From the NCBI GenBank assembly GCA_016713525.1, contig JADJOZ010000007.1, positions 124,001-188,000 on the forward strand: 64,000 nucleotides of DNA, written 5' to 3'. The notes below the pieces were generated by a model. That model worked only from the letters and a program-made list of their open reading frames with translations. It was not told the origin of the DNA and did no database searches. Positions within the stretch are counted from its first letter, which is position 1; the number at the start of each line of letters is the position of its first letter. This document shows, piece after piece, positions 55,496 through 64,000 of the stretch. Position numbers and translations under genes: made by a program. The DNA is from Bacteroidota bacterium. GTDB lineage: Bacteria > Bacteroidota > Bacteroidia > AKYH767-A > OLB10.

Positions 55496-58400
55496 TTACT
55501 CTACTGCAATTCGAATTTGCTTAGCGAATCCTTCTGCATTTTTGATGCTTAACATATAAACACCTTTAGAAAGATCTGAAACATTCATTGTGTGAGAGTT
55601 CATACCTTCAATGGTTTGGATGTTATCTACCAAAACTAATCTTCCTGCAAGATCAGAAAGTTCAATTGAATAACTTCCTGACATATCAGATTGCACATCT
55701 ACTGTAAGTTTTGAGCTTACAGGATTTGGATATGCAGATACAATTGCACCAGGAAGTTCACTTCCTGATGTTCTGCAATTTACAAATACACTGAATGTAC
55801 GTGCTCCACTTGTACCACATGCATTAGTTACAGAAACAATCACTGATCCGCTTACGTTACCCCAATCAACAATGATGTTGCTGGTACCTGCACCGGCAAC
55901 AATCGAAGCTCCAACAGGTAATGACCAATTATAGGAGCTTGCTCCGAATACAGTTGCAACGCTAAATGAAAGACCTTGTTCACCAGCACATGCTGTTGAT
56001 TGTCCGGAAATAGCTCCCGGATCAGCAGGTTTGCCTTTAACATTTATACAACGTGCAGTTGACGATCCACATGCATTGTTGGCAGTTACACATAACTGAC
56101 CTGTTGTAAAGCTACCTGAATAACTTACATCAACAGTGTTGGTTCCCTGACCAGTAACAATGGTTGCTCCACTTGGTGCAGCCCATGTGTAGGAAGTAAT
56201 TCCGGCAGCTGCAGGAACTGAATGTGTTACTGTTGAATTACAAACACCAGAGGAAGCACCTGTAATATTACCGGGAGTACCAGGATTTGTGCTGCTAACT
56301 GTTTTGCAACGTGGTGCTGAAACTACTCCACAAGGAGATGTTGCAGTTACGCATATATTACCAAGGGTAAATCCAGCTCCTGCATTAACAGTAATTGAAT
56401 TAGTTCCCTGACCTGAAACAATTGATACATTAGCAGGAACAGTCCAGCTATATGTACTTGCATTGGCTACAACAGGAATTGAGTAAACCAATCCATTTTG
56501 ACCAGGACAAACAGCAAATGTTCCAGTCATCAGACCAGGAGTTGATGTTCCGTTTGTGATGGAAATACAACGTTGTGCTGACTGATATCCGCAAGCTAAT
56601 TGTGCCCTTACACACAATGTTCCGGATGTAAATGCTGGGCCGAAGTTAACAGTGATGGCAGTTCCTGTTCCAGAAACACTTGCATCACCAGTGATTGACC
56701 ATGCATAAGAAGCAGCACCTGCAACAGCTGTTGTAGAATAAGCTCCTGAAGCATTAGGACATGCATTAGTGCTTCCTACAACCGGAGATGGAGTAGACAA
56801 TACTCCACGAATTTTTGTACAATTTGTATTAGTTACTCCACAAGCATTGCTTGCAGAAACACAAACTTCCCATCCTGAAGCATTAGCAGGAACAGCGCCT
56901 AAAGTTAAATTGGCTGTAGGCACTGCGGTGTTTGCAGGACCGGCAACTCCATTCACTAATGTTCCACTTGGTACCGTCCATGTATAAGTTGTTGCACTTA
57001 TTACAGAATTGGTATTAATGGTTACTACATTTCCAACACAAGCACTAAGAGGTGCAGATGAAATGTAGACAGAGTTAGCAGGAGGAGCATTGTCTACTTG
57101 TACAGCAGCTGTTCCACTAGTTGAACCCGAAGGACAATTTGCATCGCTTAATGATGTAATAGTATAAGAAGTTGATGTGTTTGGAGAAACAATAACTGTT
57201 TCAGGGTTACTTGATGTTGTAACCGGTGCACCACCATTTACAGAATAAGTCCATGAAGACGCACCCGTGAATGCAATAGAAAGGTTGGCACTGTTACCAT
57301 TACAAATAGCTTGAGTTCCTGAAATTGCTGCTGTTGGAAGAACAGATGTTTCTTCAGTTAATAAAATTCCCCAGTTACCATTGGTGGTTGATTGATATCC
57401 ATCAACTTTCAAATAGTAAGTTGCACCGGGCACTAAACATTTTGGGGCAATATAGGAGTTGTAAGGAGAACTCAAAGAATCATCATTAGCTGCAATCAAA
57501 GTATAAGTACCGAAATCAGCACAATTCGTAGCAGCATACAATGCAAACTGACTATCAAACAATGTCAAAGTAGGATTTAATCTGATTGAAACACGTCCTG
57601 AAGGAGGAGCTGTGAAAGAGAACCATACCGAATTCACAACTGAGTTACTTAAAACACACCATCCGTTTTGAACGTTACAATTGGTTTCTGGCGGAGACAC
57701 CTCTCCTACTTCACCGGTAGCACCAATGTTTGTGTAAGGACCACTGTTACCGGTAGAAATTGCTGTTGCATTACAAGCATTATCATTAGGAATAGTTACA
57801 ACAATTGTGATTACATTTGAATAAGTAGTACATGTTGGAGAAGCAGCGCGTAAACGAACATAGAATGTTCCAGCGGCATTAGAAACAAGTGATACGTTAT
57901 CTAATGTCGCACTGGCGATGTCAGAATACGGACCAGCAAGTGCTGTAGCACTTTGCCACTGAAGGTTACCTACATAAGCATTGGTAGAATAAGCAAGATT
58001 TGCGAAAGTAGAACCTGATGTAGGTCCGCTTATTGTTCCTGCATCTGCAGATGCATCAAAGGTAACGGTTACTCCGGTTGACAATGTATTCCCTCCACCA
58101 TTTGAACAAGTTACAAGACAATAGTAAGTATCGGTCTGGGTTGGAGACAAAACATAAGGATTTGTGTTTGCTCCCGGTATAACGTTGAAAGCACCGTCAT
58201 ACCACTGATAAGTATAACCTGTTTCAATACCAATTCCTGACACAGACAACGTTGTAGTACCACCTGGACAAACATTAGTTTCAGAAGCATTCGCTGTTCC
58301 TGTTGCAGGTGAACCTGCACATGCAGGAGGAGTTGCAATAGTAATATCATAATCTTCTGTCTCTCCCCAAGTACTAGAAGAAGCACCGCAAGCTTGTCCG

Positions 58401-59596
58401 GAAGTTACTGGTGAATCATTACCACCAATAATTCTTAATCTGGTTATTGCTGTTGTAGCAGCTGGAGGAACGGTAAAGTTAATTGTTGCAGTTCCATTTG
58501 ATCCGGCATTACCGGTTAAACCAATATTTTCACCTGCATCAAGTGTACCATTATTATCGTAATCGATCCATGCTCCTGCATATTGATTACCATCCGATCC
58601 AAATGTGAGAACTAAAGAATAAGATGAACCCTGATACAAGGTAGTCTGAGAAACTCCAGCGAAATAATAAGAATAAGCAGGAGCCGCAGGGCATGTGGCA
58701 CCAGTGTTGTTGTTCAATGTATTTAAAGTAGCTGAAACAATTGCATCACCGGAACAACCACTTGAGTGAGAGGAGGCACAATAACAATTTAACAGAGAAT
58801 TCATTCCAACTGATACAGCTGCAGTTGTTGCAGACAGCCCACTTGGAGTACAAGTAACAACTACCTGATAAAATGTTGTTGTAGTTTGAGTAGCAGAATA
58901 AGAAGCAGAATTAGTTCCAATATCTGTCCATGGGCCAGAACCAGATGGACCTGATTGCCATTGATAAACAATACCTGTTCCAGAAGTTGCTCCCGTTAAT
59001 GTCATATTAAATGCAGTTCCAGAACAAGCCAGTGATGGGGCTGATATTGATCCTGCAGTTGGAGTACCGGTGCAAGCAGATACAATTGTACCATTTAAAG
59101 TCATATTCCCTGGACAAGGACTATTTGGTGTCGGATAGGTATCTATTACAATATAATAAGTATTTCCTGCAGTCACAGACATACCTGAAAGTGTTTTGGA
59201 TGTACCAGATGATGTAATGTTTCCTATACAAGTACCTCCTGAGGTTGGACAGCCATTATATAGAAATATACCTGTCCATGAAACGCCTGCATAAGCTATT
59301 GAAACACCTGTATAAGACGATGTTGGTGTCCAAACAAAAACAGCTTCCTGACCACCTTTGTAAAGCCCACTTCCGCACGTTGTGGAATTTGCAGATGTTA
59401 TGTCATTTGCACCACTACAAGTGAGTGCAGCTACATATGGTAAAGTAGGCACAGCGGGAATGCTAGCAGCACCTCCACATGTTGTCGCATTCACGTCAAT
59501 GCTAAATAATGTACTCGTTACCAAAGCAACGAAGAATAGAAATAGTCGAGAACATCGATCTTTCCATGTACGGTTTTTGTAATTCGTTTTGTTCAT
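55496..59596 (-). CDS. Large T9SS-secreted protein with GEVED, PPC-like and PKD repeats
   Basis: An intact 1,366-residue protein. The signal peptide (SRLFLFFVALVTSTLFSIDV) leads to a PPC-like domain (CGSGLYKGGQEAVFVWTP, GNTYYIVIDTYPTPN). Next come an Ig-like domain, a GEVED domain (GAWIDYDNNGTLDAGENIGL, ending WGETEDYDITI) and further Ig-like domains. A second PPC-like domain follows (VWFSFTAPPSGRVSIRL, GATYYLKVDGYQS). From about residue 760 there is a stack of six PKD-like repeats with the pattern ANASTYSWTVPANVSIVSGQ followed by GTNSITV and LCVTA. The T9SS sorting domain ends it (SAYPNPVSSKLTVDV, ELSDLAGRLV, GVYMLSIKNAEG). It is a surface-displayed protein; GEVED and PPC-like domains often occur in adhesins and secreted hydrolases, but no catalytic domain is present. 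Confidence 0.88.
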   Translation of the reverse strand: MNKTNYKNRTWKDRCSRLFLFFVALVTSTLFSIDVNATTCGGAASIPAVPTLPYVAALTCSGANDITSANSTTCGSGLYKGGQEAVFVWTPTSSYTGVSIAYAGVSWTGIFLYNGCPTSGGTCIGNITSSGTSKTLSGMSVTAGNTYYIVIDTYPTPNSPCPGNMTLNGTIVSACTGTPTAGSISAPSLACSGTAFNMTLTGATSGTGIVYQWQSGPSGSGPWTDIGTNSASYSATQTTTTFYQVVVTCTPSGLSATTAAVSVGMNSLLNCYCASSHSSGCSGDAIVSATLNTLNNNTGATCPAAPAYSYYFAGVSQTTLYQGSSYSLVLTFGSDGNQYAGAWIDYDNNGTLDAGENIGLTGNAGSNGTATINFTVPPAATTAITRLRIIGGNDSPVTSGQACGASSSTWGETEDYDITIATPPACAGSPATGTANASETNVCPGGTTTLSVSGIGIETGYTYQWYDGAFNVIPGANTNPYVLSPTQTDTYYCLVTCSNGGGNTLSTGVTVTFDASADAGTISGPTSGSTFANLAYSTNAYVGNLQWQSATALAGPYSDIASATLDNVSLVSNAAGTFYVRLRAASPTCTTYSNVITIVVTIPNDNACNATAISTGNSGPYTNIGATGEVGEVSPPETNCNVQNGWCVLSNSVVNSVWFSFTAPPSGRVSIRLNPTLTLFDSQFALYAATNCADFGTYTLIAANDDSLSSPYNSYIAPKCLVPGATYYLKVDGYQSTTNGNWGILLTEETSVLPTAAISGTQAICNGNSANLSIAFTGASSWTYSVNGGAPVTTSSNPETVIVSPNTSTSYTITSLSDANCPSGSTSGTAAVQVDNAPPANSVYISSAPLSACVGNVVTINTNSVISATTYTWTVPSGTLVNGVAGPANTAVPTANLTLGAVPANASGWEVCVSASNACGVTNTNCTKIRGVLSTPSPVVGSTNACPNASGAYSTTAVAGAASYAWSITGDASVSGTGTAITVNFGPAFTSGTLCVRAQLACGYQSAQRCISITNGTSTPGLMTGTFAVCPGQNGLVYSIPVVANASTYSWTVPANVSIVSGQGTNSITVNAGAGFTLGNICVTATSPCGVVSAPRCKTVSSTNPGTPGNITGASSGVCNSTVTHSVPAAAGITSYTWAAPSGATIVTGQGTNTVDVSYSGSFTTGQLCVTANNACGSSTARCINVKGKPADPGAISGQSTACAGEQGLSFSVATVFGASSYNWSLPVGASIVAGAGTSNIIVDWGNVSGSVIVSVTNACGTSGARTFSVFVNCRTSGSELPGAIVSAYPNPVSSKLTVDVQSDMSGSYSIELSDLAGRLVLVDNIQTIEGMNSHTMNVSDLSKGVYMLSIKNAEGFAKQIRIAVE

Positions 59597-59712
59597 AATA
59601 ATTTGTTTTAGGGATTATTTTTTGGTTATATTAATTTTTGGCAGATGAAGAATCAAGATTCCGGATAAATATTAAAAATTAAACTTCAGGTTAGGTTATG
59701 GTTAATTTTAAG

Positions 59713-59743
59713 CAAAGGTAGTAAATCTTCTATATTACTCAAA
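59713..59743 (-). promoter_or_regulatory. Promoter of the T9SS gene at 59596
   Basis: On the minus strand, TTTG (59740-59743) and TACCTTTG (59713-59720) lie 19 nt apart, an excellent match to the Bacteroidota promoter. The leader to the ATG would be about 110 nt. Confidence 0.7.
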
Positions 59744-59938
59744 AGCGGAAAGGGTGAATTTTGACCAATGAAATTTAAAAAATTACAATTGCTTAAAATT
59801 CAAATAATTGAAAAATTAATAATTCATAAACTTTGGGTAAACAGCTATATTTTGTAGGCGAACAAAACCTGAGCTTGTGTTAAAGATCATAAATACAGGT
59901 GATTTTTAGGTGCTAAAATTCTTGAATTCACTAAAATT

Positions 59939-59971
59939 AAAGAGGGGTGTCTGAAACAGACACCCCTCTTT
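59939..59971 (-). terminator. Terminator of the T9SS gene ending at 60013
   Basis: A perfect stem of 15 bp (59939-59953 with 59957-59971) around AAA lies about 40 nt past the stop codon. Confidence 0.85.
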
Positions 59972-60012
59972 AATTAACAAATCCTGAGTTAATTCAGTAT
60001 TTGATCAATTGT

Positions 60013-63000
60013 TTATTCCACTGCTATACGAATCTGATTTGCGAAACCTTCGTTATTACGAACGCTGAGCATATACATTCCTTTAGCAATGTTACTTACA
60101 TCCAAAGTAGTTTTATTCAGTCCTGCAACAGCATTTAACTGATCAGCGAACACAACTCTTCCGGAAAGATCTGTAAGTTCAAGTGAATATGTTCCTTCAG
60201 AAACAGTTTCCACATCAACAGTAAGATCACTTGATACCGGATTTGGATAAGCACTTACAATAGCACCTGGAATTTCGTTGCCTGAAAGTTTACAATTTAC
60301 AATTACATTCAGACTTCTGGTTCCAGATTGTCCACAACTGTTTGCTGCCTTCACTGTAATTTGACCGGCACCGATACCAAAATCAACAAATATGGTATTA
60401 GTTCCTTGTCCTGCAATGATAGTAGCACCTGCTGGTACAGTCCAGACAAAGCTGGTTGCGCCAAACACACTTGTAACCTGATATTGTACGCCAGATTCGA
60501 AACTACAAATTGTATTTGAACCGCTGATTACTCCAAGATCTGCAGGAACACCTTTTACATTGATACAACGTGCAGGACTTGTTCCACAACCATTTTGAGC
60601 ATTTACACAAATTTGTCCTGTTGTGAATCCATTTGTATAGCTAACAGAGATCGAATTTGTTCCTTGTCCAGATACTATGGATGCTCCGGAAGGAACAGTC
60701 CAGTTGTAGTTTGAAACAGTTGCAGAACTTGGGATAGAATAGATAATAGTTTGACCGCAAACACCGGATGCATTTCCTGACATATTTCCAGGTAATGCAG
60801 GGAATGTAGAACTGATTGTTTTACATCTTGGAGGAGCGGAAACACCACAGGAAGAAGTTACTGTTACACACATATTGCCAGAAGTGAAACCAGCACCCAC
60901 ATTCACGGAGATGGAAGGTGTTCCCTGACCTGATGCGATTGTCACATTAGCAGGTACTGTCCATGCATAAGTGGATGCACCAACTGCAGCCGGGATTGAG
61001 AACACTTGTCCGGTTTGACCAGGGCATAATGAGAAACTTCCTGTCAATGCGCCTAATGGTGCCAACGATTTGGATACAGTCATACAACGTGCTGCAGAAC
61101 TTGCACCACAGCTGGTAACAGCAGTTACGCAAAGACTTCCTGTTGTGAATGGAGCAAGGAATCGAATAGTAACAGTTGATGTACCCTGCCCAGAAAGAAT
61201 CTGCATTTGAGGTGTTGCTGTCCAGAAATAATTCGCAGCTCCAACTACAGGAGAAACAGAATAGGTTTTAACGTCCAGAGGACAAGAAACTGATTGACCG
61301 GAAATAGGTGCAGGAGTAGAAACCAATCCTCTAACCCACATACACTTATTGTTGGTTTGTCCACAAGCATTCACGGCTTTAACACAAATGTCATAACCGG
61401 AATTGACAGCCAGGATACCAAACTCAACACTCACGGAATTGGTAAGTGTGGTTACAGGACCTGGTTGTCCGTTAAATAATGTACCAGCAGGTCCACTCCA
61501 GGTATATCCTGTTGCTCCAGAAACAGCATTACAGCTCACTGTCAGAACTTGACCAACACAAGCAACACTTGGTCCGCTTAGTGTTCCAATTGAACCAACA
61601 GGAGGCGCAGGAGTTACTGTAACAACAGCGCTTCCAGATACAGTTCCTGAACAGAAATTGTCATCCACACTAACTACTGTGTATGTGCGTGTAGCAGATG
61701 GAGCAACAAGCACATTTTCAGGATTGCTTGATGTAGTAAACGGTCCGAAAGTAGTTACACCATTACTATATGAATAAGTGTAAGGAGCACTACCAGTGAA
61801 AACTAAACTCAATGTTGCCGAGTTACCATTACAGATTTCCTGCGTTCCACTTATTGAAGCAGTAGGCAGTGTATTGTTAGCAATGGTCACTTCATCAAAA
61901 TTAGAGTTCGCACAAAGTGCATTATCAATAGTCCAGCGGAAGGTATTCAAACCATTGCTCAATCCGGTTACTCCTGAATTAGGGTCAGAAGGATTGGTAA
62001 CAGTGGCAGAACCGGCAATAACACTCCAGCTACCTACACCAACCAATGCAGTGTTACCTGCAAGAGTAGCAGTTGTAGTGGCGCAGAATGACTGATCAGA
62101 ACCTGCAACTGCTGTAGTTGTCGGATCGGGCTCAGTCACATCCACGGAAAGTTCTGAAGAGCATCCGTTATCGTCTGTAACATTCACCACATAAGAGCCT
62201 GCTGTCATATTACTAAATATACCATCGATGTTCACATCGATTCCATTTGTATATAAATAAGTAGGGGCACCATTTGAAGCTTGGATTGTGAAGGCACCGT
62301 CTAATCCACCGTTACATGTAACAGGTGAATTTGAAACTACTGAAAGTGTTGGTTTGTTGTTTATTGCAACACTCACCGAGTTTGATGCAGTACATCCGAA
62401 GTTATTGGTGATTTCAACAGTGTATGTTCCTGAGAATGCATTGGTCACTCCTGAAATCTGAGGGTTCTGTGTAACATCATTGAATCCGCCTGGACCATTC
62501 CATAAGTAACTTGCAGCAGTTTGTCCGGGACCATCATTACTTGAAGTCAGGTATAATGTTTCTGATTCACAAATTGGTGAGTTGCTTGATGCATTAACAA
62601 TTGGTTCTGGCAAGAATTGAACCTCATAACTGGAAGAAGTTGCACTTAGTCCTGAGAAGGAACAACTCATTGTTTGACGATAATACATACCAGTTGTCAA
62701 AGTAGGAGTAACATAAGTACGGTTGTTGTTAGTTCCGGAAGCAGAAGCCCATGGATCAGAAACACCATCATCATCAGATTCTTCCCACAGGTAAGTCAAA
62801 CCATTTCCTCCTGAAGATCCTACTGAAGGTTCCAGCAATGTTGAAGTACCTGGACAGTTTATACCTGGCTGAGAAATTCCGGTAATCACAGGTAAACCTG
62901 CACAATCGTTGGAAATACAGCTAAGCACTGCCTGCCAACCCGGATTTTGTTGTGAACCATCTGATAAGAATTCAAATGTCAAACAACCAGAAACGTCAGT

Positions 63001-64000
63001 TGAAGTAAATCCACCTGCTCCTCCAGGAATAGTGGTACCCCACCATCCACCAGCAGGGAAACCTCCGTTGGTTAAGCCATTAGCACTTGCAAATAAAGGA
63101 GATGCAGTAGTTGGGCCATCATGGATGTATAATGCATCCCATGCTGCTTCAGTATTAAACACACTAAATACAACCTTTAATTGATTTCCAGGATTTGGAC
63201 AAATTGAATAAACACTGGTCTCGTCCACCTGATAAATAGCTGAAGGCCCACCCGAATCGTAATAATTCGCAGCACATGTTGTTATAGATGATGTTCCACT
63301 TACAGGTTGATTTATACAAGGAACAACATTAATTAAAACTGAACTGGAAGGAGTAGATGCTACACACGTTACCTCACAACGGAAGTACGTACTAGCTGTC
63401 AAGCCGGCAGTTACATAAAGTGAATTTGTAGCTCCTGAGATATTGCTAAAGTTGATATTATCTGATGACTCTTGCCACTGATAGGTTGTGCCTAAAGTCT
63501 GACCAGTTAATCCGAGAGTTGTTCCTGAACCACTACATACTGAAGCCAGAGAGGTAGTTGCAGTTCCACCCACAGGAGGATCTACACAAACCGGAGCAGC
63601 CTGAATGTCGATCAGATAATCTTCGGTTTCTCCATATCCATAAGAAAGGCAAGGTGTAATGGTTGCAGATGTAAATCCTTCTGCATTTATTACACGCATT
63701 CCGGTAACACCCAGTGTAGCTGAAGATGGTACAGTAAAGGAGCCATTCACAATATGTGGACCATTTGTACCAACTGCAGTTCCATAAACCTGCTCACCGG
63801 GATCTCCGTATGAACCATTTTGGTTGTAGTCAATGTAAATTGCCGTTCCACTTGTATAGTTGCCTCCACAAGTACCAACATTCATAGCTATAGGATAATT
63901 AACATCTTTCTGAACAGAGAAGAATGTACCTAGGTTTGTGTAGTTCGAATACATGCTTAAAACAGAACCCGGACCTCCAGTAGTTGCACAACTGGATGAA
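60013..64000 (-). CDS. Large T9SS-secreted protein with GEVED, CUB and PKD repeats, 5' end outside
   Basis: At least 1,328 residues; the frame remains open to the window edge (SSSCATTGGPGSVLS precedes the internal ATG at 63954), so the true start lies outside. Domains in order: GEVED (AIYIDYNQNGSYGDPGEQVY, YGETEDYLIDI), Ig-like, and a CUB domain (ANYYDSGGPSAIYQVDE, WDALYIHDGPT, CLTFEFLSDGSQQNPGW). Then come Ig-like domains, a SprB-like repeat (NSPVTCNGGLDGAFTIQ), a stack of PKD-like repeats (TYAWTVPANVTIASGQGTPS) and a T9SS sorting domain (SAYPNPVSSDLTVDV, ELTDLSGRVVFAD, GMYMLSVRNNEG). The last ~600 residues are very close to those of the gene at 55496. Surface or adhesive role likely. Confidence 0.88.
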   Translation of the reverse strand, partial: SSSCATTGGPGSVLSMYSNYTNLGTFFSVQKDVNYPIAMNVGTCGGNYTSGTAIYIDYNQNGSYGDPGEQVYGTAVGTNGPHIVNGSFTVPSSATLGVTGMRVINAEGFTSATITPCLSYGYGETEDYLIDIQAAPVCVDPPVGGTATTSLASVCSGSGTTLGLTGQTLGTTYQWQESSDNINFSNISGATNSLYVTAGLTASTYFRCEVTCVASTPSSSVLINVVPCINQPVSGTSSITTCAANYYDSGGPSAIYQVDETSVYSICPNPGNQLKVVFSVFNTEAAWDALYIHDGPTTASPLFASANGLTNGGFPAGGWWGTTIPGGAGGFTSTDVSGCLTFEFLSDGSQQNPGWQAVLSCISNDCAGLPVITGISQPGINCPGTSTLLEPSVGSSGGNGLTYLWEESDDDGVSDPWASASGTNNNRTYVTPTLTTGMYYRQTMSCSFSGLSATSSSYEVQFLPEPIVNASSNSPICESETLYLTSSNDGPGQTAASYLWNGPGGFNDVTQNPQISGVTNAFSGTYTVEITNNFGCTASNSVSVAINNKPTLSVVSNSPVTCNGGLDGAFTIQASNGAPTYLYTNGIDVNIDGIFSNMTAGSYVVNVTDDNGCSSELSVDVTEPDPTTTAVAGSDQSFCATTTATLAGNTALVGVGSWSVIAGSATVTNPSDPNSGVTGLSNGLNTFRWTIDNALCANSNFDEVTIANNTLPTASISGTQEICNGNSATLSLVFTGSAPYTYSYSNGVTTFGPFTTSSNPENVLVAPSATRTYTVVSVDDNFCSGTVSGSAVVTVTPAPPVGSIGTLSGPSVACVGQVLTVSCNAVSGATGYTWSGPAGTLFNGQPGPVTTLTNSVSVEFGILAVNSGYDICVKAVNACGQTNNKCMWVRGLVSTPAPISGQSVSCPLDVKTYSVSPVVGAANYFWTATPQMQILSGQGTSTVTIRFLAPFTTGSLCVTAVTSCGASSAARCMTVSKSLAPLGALTGSFSLCPGQTGQVFSIPAAVGASTYAWTVPANVTIASGQGTPSISVNVGAGFTSGNMCVTVTSSCGVSAPPRCKTISSTFPALPGNMSGNASGVCGQTIIYSIPSSATVSNYNWTVPSGASIVSGQGTNSISVSYTNGFTTGQICVNAQNGCGTSPARCINVKGVPADLGVISGSNTICSFESGVQYQVTSVFGATSFVWTVPAGATIIAGQGTNTIFVDFGIGAGQITVKAANSCGQSGTRSLNVIVNCKLSGNEIPGAIVSAYPNPVSSDLTVDVETVSEGTYSLELTDLSGRVVFADQLNAVAGLNKTTLDVSNIAKGMYMLSVRNNEGFANQIRIAVE

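Larger units (their letters stand above)
59597..60012. other. Intergenic region between two T9SS genes
   Basis: A 416-nt AT-rich gap. It holds the promoter of the 59596 gene (59713-59743) with a ~110-nt leader, and the terminator of the 60013 gene (59939-59971). I see nothing else between 59744 and 59938. Confidence 0.7.

Noticed and set aside
46006..64000. Long Val/Pro/Ala-rich plus-strand frames opposite the T9SS genes
   Set aside because: They are mirror frames of repetitive Ig-like coding sequence and lack domains, starts and spacing of real genes.
1..64000. tRNA, rRNA, insertion sequences and prophage
   Set aside because: I looked for cloverleaf-like sequences, transposase motifs and terminal repeats and saw none; the holin-like gene is a chromosomal envelope family, not a phage marker.

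Overview
The window looks like a chromosomal segment of a low-GC, free-living Bacteroidota bacterium. Supporting signs are: several large secreted proteins ending in type IX secretion (T9SS) sorting domains, Bacteroidota-type promoters (TTTG, 16-19 nt, TAnnTTTG), menaquinone synthesis by the futalosine route, a fused E1 alpha/beta 2-oxoacid dehydrogenase and a Wza/BY-kinase exopolysaccharide (EPS) locus. A finer placement (Chitinophagia or Saprospiria like) is only a guess.

Layout. 1-633 is the 3' end of a T9SS-secreted protein, followed by a regular array of five hairpins that all carry the loop CTGCCC. 980-6931 holds housekeeping genes (M20 dipeptidase, fabD, folE, queD-like, mqnB, an AlbA_2 regulator) and a small YtxH/holin-like envelope operon. 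6936-13007 holds a secreted PQQ-type sugar dehydrogenase, HU, the fused E1 enzyme and an MtfA-like membrane peptidase. 13032-18846 and 24861-29521 are two minus-strand clusters that together encode most of the aerobic phenylacetyl-CoA pathway: paaABCD epoxidase, paaG, paaH, paaZ, paaJ, paaI, paaY and another crotonase. paaK, paaE and a paa regulator are not in the window. Between the clusters lie an alpha-oxoamine-synthase-like PLP enzyme, a lone response regulator and two paralogous PAS histidine kinases.

29847-44448 is an EPS locus read rightward: Wza-type lipoprotein, Wzz/BY-kinase with a Gly-Tyr repeat tail, two different nucleotidyltransferase-fold proteins, a methyltransferase, a glycosyltransferase, a Wzy-like polymerase joined to a second glycosyltransferase, a bi-domain oxidoreductase, a toroid-like protein and a polyprenyl-phosphate sugar transferase. 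No Wzx flippase is seen. An 18-nt palindromic sequence occurs identically upstream of both ends of this locus, 70-75 nt before candidate promoters.

44536-64000 is a minus-strand run of five large T9SS-secreted proteins. Three of them share the same stack of Ig/PKD-like repeats behind different N-terminal domains, which suggests tandem duplication with domain shuffling.

Caveat: about fourteen genes, including fabD, are broken by single-base slips, mostly in homopolymers, and two by in-frame stops. This pattern fits uncorrected long-read errors better than real gene decay, so affected genes are annotated as single reading units with the slip noted.
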